Below are positions 56,050-64,000 of a DNA stretch of 64,000 nt, piece by piece (position 1 is the first letter of the stretch; every line of letters begins with the position of its first letter). This DNA comes from JACDAL01 sp963849115 (GTDB lineage: Bacteria > Actinomycetota > CADDZG01 > WHSQ01): the NCBI GenBank assembly GCA_963849115.1, contig CAWKGK010000008.1:310001-374000 (forward strand), in the 5' to 3' direction. The position numbers and the translations under genes were made by a program. The notes under the pieces are model-generated. The model was not told where the DNA came from and did not search any database. It was given only the letters and a program-made list of their open reading frames with translations.

Positions 56050-56697
56050 CTATGGCTGCAGAGAGTGGAAGTTCGCAGGCGGCCACGCCAGCAGGAACGC
56101 CCGGCCCACGACATCTTCGAGCGGCACCGGCCCGGTCACGCGGGAGTCCTCGGAATGGGTGCGGTTGTCGCCCATCACAAACACCATGCCCTCCGGCACG
56201 AGACACGCAGTAGCGGAGACGAACAGGCCCATCGATCCACAGGTCCCGCGCGTGATCGTGAGGCTGGTCTTGTCCCTCTCTTTCAGGTACGGCTCGCTGA
56301 TCGTGCGTCCTTCCACCGTCAGCACGCGCGGCACTCCCTTGTAGGAGATCGTGTCTCCCGCGACCGCGACCACCCGCTTGATAACGTAGGTGCGGTCACC
56401 TCCCGCCAAGCCCTTGACGAGCGCGACGGCCTTGTCCACTGGGGAGAGCGCGGGGGCCGGGCTGCCGCTACCGAAGACGAGGATGTCTTTGCGCTGTGGA
56501 GGGTTGAGGCGGTAGCCCACGCGCTCGACCAACACTCGATCCCCCTTGTGCAGGGTCGGGAGCATGGACTCGGACGGGATGAAGAAGGCCTGGACCACGA
56601 ATGCCTTGAGCAGCAACGCGATCACGAAAGCGGCCGGCAAGAGCAGCGGGAGAGTCACGATTCTGGACGTCCGCGTTCGTGAGGTCCCTTTCCCCAT
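56050..56697 (-). CDS. lepB: signal peptidase I
   Basis: Membrane-bound serine protease that removes signal peptides, 215 residues. One N-terminal membrane segment (about residues 13-33) leads into FFIPSESMLPTLHKGDRVLV with the catalytic serine; the general-base lysine is in RTYVIKRVVAVAGDTI; and the C-terminal box VFVMGDNRTHSEDSR is intact. The ATG at 56697 starts MGKGTSRTRTSRIV; the frame is open for 155 codons upstream but that part overlaps the next gene and looks non-coding. A GGGAGG lies 14 nt before the ATG, a long spacing. Confidence 0.94.
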   Translation of the reverse strand: MGKGTSRTRTSRIVTLPLLLPAAFVIALLLKAFVVQAFFIPSESMLPTLHKGDRVLVERVGYRLNPPQRKDILVFGSGSPAPALSPVDKAVALVKGLAGGDRTYVIKRVVAVAGDTISYKGVPRVLTVEGRTISEPYLKERDKTSLTITRGTCGSMGLFVSATACLVPEGMVFVMGDNRTHSEDSRVTGPVPLEDVVGRAFLLAWPPANFHSLQP

Positions 56698-57344
56698 GAC
56701 TCTCAGTCTGCCCTCCCCAGCAGGAAAAGTGAAGAGGGGTCGATCTAGGTCACGGGCCGCGCCGTCAGGTTCCACCTGACTTTGCCGGGCTCTTTGTACA
56801 GAACGCGCAGATAGCCCCGATTCGTCCCAGGCCTCGGCCTGGGCCTCAGAGCTCCAGCACGAACGCGACCAAGTAGACCTGGGGCAAGTCGATGTCCAGT
56901 CTCTTCGTGCGCTCGAAGCCGAGCCCCGAGTAGAGACTGTGAGCGGCGTGCATCCAGCGCGTGGTGTGCAAGATGATTCGGCGCTTGCCCTCGGAGCGCG
57001 CCCGAGCGATGCATTCCTGTACCAGCGCGGCCCCCATCCCTCGGCCGCGTGCCTCCGCAGCCACCGCCAGCATGCGAATCCCACCCGCTTCGGGATCGTC
57101 GAACTCCGCAAAGGGACTCTGGGGAGTTGCGACATAGGTGACACAGCCGAGTATCTCGCCACCGCTCAACGCCACCAGCACGAGTGCGTCTCGGTCGCGC
57201 CCGCTCACGTCGCGCAGCTCGTCGAGGTAGTCGCCGAAGTCTTGGGGTGGGTCGTCGGCTGCGGGCGGGCCGAGGTATGCCGCGACCGTCAGCTCGCCGG
57301 CGGCTGCGTGCTCCTCCTGTCTGATTCGCCGAATGGCGACGCCC

Positions 57345-59084
<1,740 letters not shown>

Positions 59085-59104
59085 CGACCTATCCTACGAG
59101 CGCA
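59085..59104. promoter_or_regulatory. shared bidirectional -10 region between carboxylase alpha and birA
   Basis: Only 20 nt separate the two divergent start codons. TATCCT (59090-59095) reads toward birA and its near-complete overlap TAGGAT (59096-59091) reads toward the carboxylase, each a TANNNT -10. Starts 6-7 nt downstream would give two nearly leaderless mRNAs. Confidence 0.55.
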
Positions 59105-59893
59105 ATGACCTCGGATCTCAGTGCCGCCCGCATCGAAGCCGCGTTGCGAGGACACTGGGGTCGCCCCCTCAGGTTCTTCGAGGAGGTCGCATCGACGAAC
59201 TCCGAGGCGCTCGCGTGGGCCGAGGAGGGAGTGCCCGAGGGAGCCGTGGTCGTCGCCGACCATCAAAGCGCCGGTCGGGGCAGGCTCGGACGGACGTGGC
59301 TCTCGAAGCCCGGCGCCATTCTGCCCCTGTCGCTGGTGTTGAGGCCTCGGCTGCCGCCCGATCGCTTCGGGCTACTCAGCGTGGCCGCCGGGGTGGCGAC
59401 CGCCGAGGCCATCGAGGAGGTCTCAGGACTGGGCTGCCGCCTCAAGTGGCCCAACGACGTCACGATCTCCGGCAAAAAGGTCGCCGGAATATTGCTCGAG
59501 AGCCGCATGGCCACCGATGGAGCTCCCGCAGTCGTATGCGGAATCGGCATCAACGTGAGGTGGACGAAGCTGCCGGAAGAGCTGGGGGGCCGCGCCACCA
59601 GCCTGGCTCTGGAGGGTGCGTCGGTGGACCGTGCCGAGCTCGCGGCCTCCGTCCTGCATGCTCTGGAAATCGCCTGCGGCCGGCTCGACGATGAGAACGG
59701 AAGGGCAGAAATTGTCGCGCAGGCAACCACTCTCTCGGAGGTGTTGGGGCGGACCGTGGAAGCGCGTGTAGGCGGGGCGCTCGTTTCAGGCCTGGCCTCG
59801 TCGCTCAGTGGGGCAGGCGGGCTTGTGCTCGACACTGCCGAAGGCATCCGGGTCCTCGACGCTGGGGAGATCGAGAGGCTGCGCTCGGCGTGA
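59105..59893 (+). CDS. birA: biotin-[acetyl-CoA-carboxylase] ligase
   Basis: Attaches biotin to the carboxyl carrier lysine, here most obviously that of the neighbouring carboxylase. ADHQSAGRGRLGRTWLSKPG is the biotinoyl-AMP loop, CRLKWPNDVTISGKKVAGILLE carries the catalytic lysine, and GIGINVRW follows. At 262 residues it lacks the N-terminal DNA-binding domain, so it is a class I (non-repressor) enzyme. The ATG 59105 follows the shared -10. It overlaps mug by 4 nt (GTGA). The frame is open upstream into the carboxylase gene, but only as antisense. Confidence 0.94.
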   Translation: MTSDLSAARIEAALRGHWGRPLRFFEEVASTNSEALAWAEEGVPEGAVVVADHQSAGRGRLGRTWLSKPGAILPLSLVLRPRLPPDRFGLLSVAAGVATAEAIEEVSGLGCRLKWPNDVTISGKKVAGILLESRMATDGAPAVVCGIGINVRWTKLPEELGGRATSLALEGASVDRAELAASVLHALEIACGRLDDENGRAEIVAQATTLSEVLGRTVEARVGGALVSGLASSLSGAGGLVLDTAEGIRVLDAGEIERLRSA

Positions 59894-60444
59894 GCGCGCC
59901 GCCTCGGCCCACGAAGGAGCAGATCGCCGCCGCCCACGGCCGCTTGGTTCCCGACGTGGTCGCACCCGATCTCAGAGTCTTGTTCTGCGGCATCAATCCC
60001 GGCCTCTACTCGGGAGCGGTGGGACATCACTTCGCGCGGCCCGGCAACCGTTTCTGGGCCGCGCTCTTCCTGTCGGGCTTCACCGACCGGAGGCTCTCTG
60101 CCTTCGAGGAAGGCGAGCTCCTCTGTCTAAGGCTGGGAATCACGAACCTGGTGCGGCGCGCCACCGCCACCGCCGAGGAGATCTCAAGGGACGAGCTCGT
60201 AGAGGGCGCCCGGGCCCTGCGGAGCAAGGTCCGGAGACTCAGGCCACAGGTGGTCGCGTTCCTGGGCCTGGGCGCTTACCGGGTGGCCTTCTCGGCCCCC
60301 GCCGCCGTGGTCGGTGAGCAGCCGCAGCTAATCGGCGACACCCGGCTGTGGCTCTTGCCCAACCCTTCGGGCCTCAACGCCCACTACCAGGTGGATGCTT
60401 TGGCCGAAGTCTTCGCCGAGCTCAGCCGTGCCGTGGAGCCCTAG
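59890..60444 (+). CDS. mug: G/U mismatch-specific DNA glycosylase (Mug)
   Basis: Removes uracil or ethenocytosine from mismatches, 184 residues. The active-site block VLFCGINPGLYSGAVGHHFA, then RPGNRFWAALFLSGF, and the second motif LPNPSGLNAHYQ are those of the Mug/TDG family. The GTG overlaps the birA stop by 4 nt. It is the second uracil-directed glycosylase in the window, besides the family 4 enzyme at 22778, so the two cover single/double-strand and mismatch contexts. Confidence 0.93.
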   Translation: MSAPPRPTKEQIAAAHGRLVPDVVAPDLRVLFCGINPGLYSGAVGHHFARPGNRFWAALFLSGFTDRRLSAFEEGELLCLRLGITNLVRRATATAEEISRDELVEGARALRSKVRRLRPQVVAFLGLGAYRVAFSAPAAVVGEQPQLIGDTRLWLLPNPSGLNAHYQVDALAEVFAELSRAVEP

Positions 60445-60460
60445 CTCGACACAAACCGCC

Positions 60461-60490
60461 TTGACAGGACTGGTCCGATCGATCTATTGT
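60461..60490 (+). promoter_or_regulatory. promoter of the membrane protein-gntR operon
   Basis: TTGACA (60461-60466), 18 nt, TATTGT (60485-60490). The -35 is a perfect consensus. The operator at 60487-60508 overlaps the -10. Confidence 0.75.
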
Positions 60491-60508
60491 ATCGATACAT
60501 TGATACAA
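60487..60508. promoter_or_regulatory. probable GntR operator overlapping the -10 box
   Basis: TTGTATC (60487-60493) and GATACAA (60502-60508) are a perfect 7-bp inverted pair with an 8-nt centre; a perfect 12-bp palindrome TGTATCGATACA also lies within it. Its position over the -10 of an operon that ends in a gntR gene suggests autorepression. Confidence 0.7.
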
Positions 60509-60524
60509 ACAAGGGAGTCAGTTG

Positions 60525-61367
60525 ATGTTGGGTGGGATTGAGATCGCCGTGCTCGCGGCCCTCGTTGGAGGTGCGATTGTGCTGTGGCGGCGCCCGGAAA
60601 GGCGGCAGTCGGTCGAGAGCTGGGCTCGGAATTCGGGGCTGCAGTTGACGCCCGGCAACCGGGCCTATGTAGCCTCCTACCTCGGGCGCACTCGTGTCTT
60701 CCGGCTTATCGGAGCCCTCGTCGGATTGTTCCTTCCGTGGATCGCCGGCGCATTGCCGAAGCCGTTCGACTTCGGCTTGTTCGATGCGCTGCTCGGCTAT
60801 CTGCTGGGAGCCCTAGTTGCGGAGCTCAGCTTCAACCGGCCACAGGGCGAGTTTCCGAGCGCGTCGCTCGTTCCTCGGTCGGTGGGCGACTACCTGGCCC
60901 ACTGGTATCGCATCGCCTTGCCTGTCTGCGCAAGCCTGGGACTGGGGCTGACCCTCTGGTACAACACGCTCCCCGATCGCGCTAGCGCCGGGCCGGACGC
61001 GCCTCCTCCGACGGTTGTGCTGGTGGTGATGATCGTCGGAGTGTGGTTAACCGTGGAGCTGTTCCAGCGCTACATCGTTGCGCGCCGCCAACCGGCGGTC
61101 AACCTCGATCTCGTGCGCGCCGACGACGCCATCCGCTCGGCATCGATTCACGCCCTGGCGGGCGCGGGCCTGGCTCTGGAATTGCTCGTCGCCTCCGTCA
61201 TGTTGGGTGAGGTCGCCGGCACCTTCAACAACAGCCTGGTTGCCTGGTCTCTCGGTAGCACGGCAGTAGTTCTCTTCGGCTGCGCGCTCGGATCATGGAT
61301 TCACCTCACCCGGCCGTTCCAGCGACGCGATCTGCATCCGCCAGGCGGAGAGGTTCTCGTTCGATGA
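60525..61367 (+). CDS. multi-pass membrane protein, gntR-linked, unknown function
   Basis: A 280-residue integral membrane protein with about six hydrophobic segments, for example IEIAVLAALVGGAIVLW (near the N-terminus), LIGALVGLFLPWIAGAL, FDALLGYLLGALVAELSF, TVVLVVMIVGVWLTVELF and AVVLFGCALGSWIHL. I do not recognise a family. ATG 60525 has AAGGGAG 7 nt upstream; a TTG at 60522 is an alternative. It overlaps gntR by 4 nt (ATGA). The pairing with a YtrA-type regulator resembles operons for transport or stress-responsive membrane proteins, but no ABC ATPase is present. Confidence 0.78.
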   Translation: MLGGIEIAVLAALVGGAIVLWRRPERRQSVESWARNSGLQLTPGNRAYVASYLGRTRVFRLIGALVGLFLPWIAGALPKPFDFGLFDALLGYLLGALVAELSFNRPQGEFPSASLVPRSVGDYLAHWYRIALPVCASLGLGLTLWYNTLPDRASAGPDAPPPTVVLVVMIVGVWLTVELFQRYIVARRQPAVNLDLVRADDAIRSASIHALAGAGLALELLVASVMLGEVAGTFNNSLVAWSLGSTAVVLFGCALGSWIHLTRPFQRRDLHPPGGEVLVR

Positions 61368-61735
61368 TCCTACGGATCGAGCCCGATGGGCATGTTCCGC
61401 CCTACGAGCAGATCCGCTCGCAGATCGCCACCATGGCCGTTAGCGGTGTGCTGCCCGAGGGGACGAGACTGCCGGCGATCCGACAGCTCGCTTCCGACCT
61501 CGGTCTTGCGGGTGGCACCGTCGCGCGCGCTTACCGCGAGCTCGAGCAGGCGGGCATTATCACCACGCGGGGGAGACATGGAACGTTCGTTGAAAAAACT
61601 GTTACGAGCGCCGATAACGGCGAGCTTGATGCCGCCGCCCAACTCTTTGCGATTCGCGCGGTACAGCTCGGCGTCAAGCCTTCTCACGCATTCGACTCGG
61701 TGCGCCGCGCGCTCGATGCTGTGACACAGACCTAA
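61364..61735 (+). CDS. GntR-family transcriptional regulator, YtrA subfamily
   Basis: A 123-residue regulator. The winged helix-turn-helix is intact: PPYEQIRSQIATMAVSGVLP, GTRLPAIRQLASDLGLAGGTVARAYRELEQAG, and IITTRGRHGTFV. Only a ~45-residue helical C-terminus follows, as in the YtrA subfamily, with no ligand-binding FCD or UTRA domain. It starts at ATG 61364, overlapping the membrane-protein stop (ATGA). It likely binds the inverted repeat at 60487-60508 and represses its own operon. Confidence 0.9.
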   Translation: MILRIEPDGHVPPYEQIRSQIATMAVSGVLPEGTRLPAIRQLASDLGLAGGTVARAYRELEQAGIITTRGRHGTFVEKTVTSADNGELDAAAQLFAIRAVQLGVKPSHAFDSVRRALDAVTQT

Positions 61736-61956
61736 CCCAACTCGCCAAGCCTCGCCGAGTGGCGGACAAAGGCTGATAGGAACCACAATGTCCCCCCGCC
61801 AGGCCACTTCTTGGCGACGCGCCACACGACTGGATTCGACAAGCATGACGACAACTGTCTCGGGCCCAGTTATCGAACGAGATTGGCGCAAAGAATCTGA
61901 GAATTATCAAGTGGGGACTGTATTCTGGGCTGTTTCTGTCATAGCCCTCGTGTAGC

Positions 61957-63139
61957 GTGATGTTTATGGGAGAGCCTTGTTACGACGGCTTCGACACCGA
62001 TCAGCTCGGTGCCGCCATGGACCAGTTGAACGGCCTCCACAACGCCGCGCTGTGGCAGCTTCTTCGAGTGGTCGCGGCCTATGAGCGAAAGAGCGCGTGC
62101 GAGAGCGACGGGATGCGGACCATGGCGGAATGGTTGTGCACGCGCTTCGGCGTCAGCCTTCACACTGCACGCAGCTGGGTGGAAGCCGCAGCTGCACTCG
62201 AGGATCTGCCCCTGCTGGCGCATGCCTTCGCCCAGGGCAGGCTCAGCTTCGACAAGCTCTCAGCCCTGCTGGCGATCGCGACCCCGGACAACGAGGCAGA
62301 GCTCCTGGAACAAGCGCTGGCCCTCAACCTCAATGCCCTCAAGTCGCTGGTGCGCCGGCACCGGCCCGTGACCACGGAGGAGGACGCCGAAGCCCACGAG
62401 CAGCGCTCGCTGCGGTGGACGTGGGACGAGCGCAAAGAACAGCGTCAGGCTGTGGGGCTATCTTCGAGCAGACCAGGGAGCAACGGTGGTGAAGGCGCTC
62501 GAGCGTGGCGCCCACCTCATCGGGCGCAACCCCAACGGGAGCTGGGACCCCCTGGGCCAGCGTGCCGCCGACGCCCTGGTGGAGTTGTGCGGGCAGGCGC
62601 TGGCGTCGGACTCGGACGCCGACCGGGCCACGGTCGTGATCCACGCCGATGCTTCGGCGCTGGTGGCGGCAGAGGGTTCGGCTCTGAGCGAGGAGGGCTT
62701 TGCGCTCTCCTCCGAGACGCTGAGGCGCTCGTGCTGCGATTGCCGCCTGCAGATCGTCGCCCATGACGAGGACGGCGAAACGGTAGGGGTCGGACGCATG
62801 TCGCGCTCGGTCAGGCGGTGGCTGGTGCGCCAGCTGCGGGCACGGGACCAGGGCTGCGTGTTCCCCGGCTGCAATCGCAAACGCTACCTGCAGGCACACC
62901 ATGTCTGGCACTGGATCAGGGGCGGGCTCACCGATCTCGACAACCTCTGCCTGCTGTGTGGCTATCACCACTACCTGGTGCACGAGGGCGGCTGGACGAT
63001 GAATATCGGCAAAGCCGAGCCCCCGGTGTTCCATCGTCCTAACGGGCTCGCGTTTGAGCCGGCGCCGCAGCCTTTATGCGACGAGATCTTCTCCCGCTTC
63101 CTGTGGGATGTCGAGCCGGAAGCTGCGGATACATCGTAG
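61957..63139 (+). pseudogene. DUF222/HNH endonuclease (13E12 family), frameshifted
   Basis: Two consecutive frames form one DUF222-HNH protein. The N-terminal DUF222 part (to about 62446) includes RTMAEWLCTRFGVSLHTARS and RLSFDKLSALLAIATP. Near 62441-62449 the homology moves to the +1 frame, where AGGCTGTGGGGCTATCTT reads RLWGYL and continues through ATVVKALERGA to the HNH motif: CVFPGCNRKRYLQAHH, VWHWIRGGLTDLDNLCLLC and YHHYLVHEGGW. So there is a 1-nt gain or 2-nt loss, or a sequencing error. The probable start is ATG 61966, 7 nt after TAGCGT. This family is often multicopy in actinobacterial genomes. Confidence 0.85.
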
Positions 63140-63226
63140 AGCACGACCAATCAGATCAGGGCGCGATCATTGGGTATCGGCCGTCAGTTGCAAAGCAACG
63201 CCTGACCATGACTCGGTGCTGCACGG

Positions 63227-63817
63227 GTGACAATGACCTCGATGATCGAGCCCGGCCGCCACGAACTCGTCCTTGTCCGCCACGGCGAGACCGAGTGGAG
63301 CGAGGCCAAGAAGCACACCTCCACAACCGATCTTCCGTTGACTGAGCCGGGCCGTGAGCGGGCAAGAACGATTGCTCCCAAGCTCGAGGGTCTCGAGTTC
63401 GCCCTGGTTCTGGTCAGCCCGCTGCGCCGGGCGCGCGAGACCTGTGAGCTCGCCGGCTTCGCCGATCGAGCCGAGGTCTCAGACGACCTCTTCGAGTGGC
63501 GATACGGCGACGACGAAGGCCTCACCACCGAGGAGATCCGGCAAGACCGGCCCGGATGGACCGTCTGGCGCGACGGGCCCCAAGGCGGCGAGACCGCGGA
63601 GCAGGTGCGCGCCCGGGTGGACTCTCTCATCGAAGTGGCGGCCAACGTCGCCGGTGACACCCTGCTGTTTGGCCACGGCCACATGTTGCGGGCGCTGGCG
63701 GCGCGCTGGATCGGGCTCGAGGTCTCGGGCGGTGCTCATCTCATCCTGCAGACGGCGACGGTGAGCCGGCTCGGCTATGAGCGCGACACCAGGGCGATCC
63801 TCGCCTGGAACACCTAG
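63227..63817 (+). CDS. histidine phosphatase family protein
   Basis: A 196-residue phosphoglycerate-mutase-like phosphatase. The catalytic motif is LVLVRHGETEWSEAKKH, the second conserved arginine is in SPLRRARETCELA, the acid in LFEWRYGDDEGLT, and the final histidine in LFGHGHMLRALAARW. It may hydrolyse small phosphorylated metabolites. The start could be GTG 63227 or ATG 63233/63242; no clear Shine-Dalgarno separates them. It precedes the partial carboxylase beta gene. Confidence 0.9.
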   Translation: MTMTSMIEPGRHELVLVRHGETEWSEAKKHTSTTDLPLTEPGRERARTIAPKLEGLEFALVLVSPLRRARETCELAGFADRAEVSDDLFEWRYGDDEGLTTEEIRQDRPGWTVWRDGPQGGETAEQVRARVDSLIEVAANVAGDTLLFGHGHMLRALAARWIGLEVSGGAHLILQTATVSRLGYERDTRAILAWNT

Positions 63818-63823
63818 ACCGGG

Positions 63824-63886
63824 CCGAGTGGTGGCCGGGTGACGGCCGCCTCAACCGATCATATTGAGCATCTGGTGACCACTCGA
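63824..63886. repeat. intergenic palindromic repeat, family C, copy 2
   Basis: CGAGTGGT (63825-63832) pairs with ACCACTCG (63878-63885), and CTCAA (63850-63854) with TTGAG (63864-63868). The first 19 nt match the reverse complement of 29921-29979 at 17 positions. It lies between two same-strand genes. Confidence 0.65.
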
Positions 63887-63906
63887 GGCTAGGATCGATT
63901 GCCACG

Positions 63907-64000
63907 ATGACCGATCCCGGCCCCCGGCTTTCGAACCTCGCCGAGCTCTCCTCGCGCGCGAAGCAAGGGGGGGCCGAGAACTACCACTCGCGGCTCGTGG
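63907..64000 (+). CDS. probable acyl-CoA carboxylase beta (carboxyltransferase) subunit, 5' end only
   Basis: The window ends 31 codons into this gene. The visible N-terminus MTDPGPRLSNLAELSSRAKQ, then GGAENYHSRLV, resembles the start of biotin-dependent carboxyltransferase beta subunits (the AKxGG-xxYH region). TAGGAT (63890-63895) lies 11 nt before the ATG. The matching alpha subunit is 5 kb upstream on the other strand. The call rests on a short stretch and needs the adjoining sequence. Confidence 0.5.
   Translation, partial: MTDPGPRLSNLAELSSRAKQGGAENYHSRLV

Noticed and set aside
61736..61956. A tRNA, small gene or promoter in the 220-nt gap after gntR
   Set aside because: No cloverleaf, no open frame with a ribosome site, and only a possible TAGCGT box just before the HNH gene were found.

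Overview
The window looks like a chromosomal stretch from a high-GC Gram-positive bacterium of the phylum Actinomycetota, probably an uncultured or deeply branching lineage. Evidence: GC-rich codon use, many GTG/TTG starts, a coproporphyrin-dependent (HemQ-type) heme pathway, a coenzyme F420 oxidoreductase gene, a SigK/RskA-like sigma/anti-sigma pair, an adjacent MobA and DUF6457 pair, a DUF222/HNH (13E12-type) gene, and frequent start codons only 6-9 nt downstream of a TANNNT -10 box (leaderless mRNAs). I see no rRNA, tRNA, CRISPR array, prophage or intact insertion sequence. The window is open at both ends: the rpoA C-terminus on the left and the start of a probable acyl-CoA carboxylase beta subunit on the right.

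Layout. 1-2.6 kb: end of the ribosomal/RNA polymerase operon (rpoA, rplQ, truA, rplM, rpsI). 2.7-7.5 kb: aconitase, glucose-6-phosphate dehydrogenase and a DsbA-like protein. 7.6-13.1 kb: heme synthesis (hemQ/chdC; then hemE-hemH/cpfC-hemY/cgoX as one overlapping operon) around a flavin disulfide-reductase homologue. 13.2-22.7 kb: mobA-DUF6457, then cell-wall precursor genes glmM and glmS, nnr, alr and an M29 aminopeptidase. The 390-nt glmM-glmS gap holds a convincing glmS ribozyme. 22.7-26.4 kb: uracil-DNA glycosylase and the t6A genes tsaE-tsaB-rimI-tsaD. 26.6-31.1 kb: MFS permease, CIRCE-controlled groES and groEL, and an M23 endopeptidase. 31.5-36.1 kb: sulfate activation (sat, a phosphodiesterase-fold protein, cysC, and a PHP phosphoesterase that may remove pAp). 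36.2-46.8 kb: Rpf-like lytic enzyme, homodimeric-type E1/transketolase, M14 carboxypeptidase, icd-mdh-thioredoxin/TPR, and the ECF sigma/RskA pair. 46.9-54.6 kb: lipid kinase, VOC protein, YdcF, sdhDAB, methylmalonyl-CoA mutase large subunit and npdG. 54.7-64 kb: YjbQ, nucleotidyltransferase, lepB, acyl-CoA carboxylase alpha, birA, mug, a GntR-regulated membrane protein, a frameshifted HNH gene, a histidine phosphatase and the carboxylase beta start.

How the genes fit together. Central carbon metabolism dominates: E1, aconitase, isocitrate dehydrogenase, malate dehydrogenase and succinate dehydrogenase cover much of the TCA cycle, and carboxylase plus mutase fit propionyl/methylmalonyl-CoA metabolism, with BirA supplying biotinylation. 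HemE-CgoX-CpfC-ChdC provide the whole route from uroporphyrinogen to heme b. GlmM and GlmS supply amino sugar and Alr supplies D-alanine for the wall, processed by M23 and Rpf-like enzymes.

Non-coding signals are unusually readable. They include a glmS ribozyme, a CIRCE operator, a SigK-like autoregulatory promoter, a GntR operator over a promoter, a shared -10 between accA and birA, three families of intergenic palindromic repeats with two copies each, and a recurring terminator-like hairpin. All calls are by eye from sequence; no alignment, folding or database search was run.
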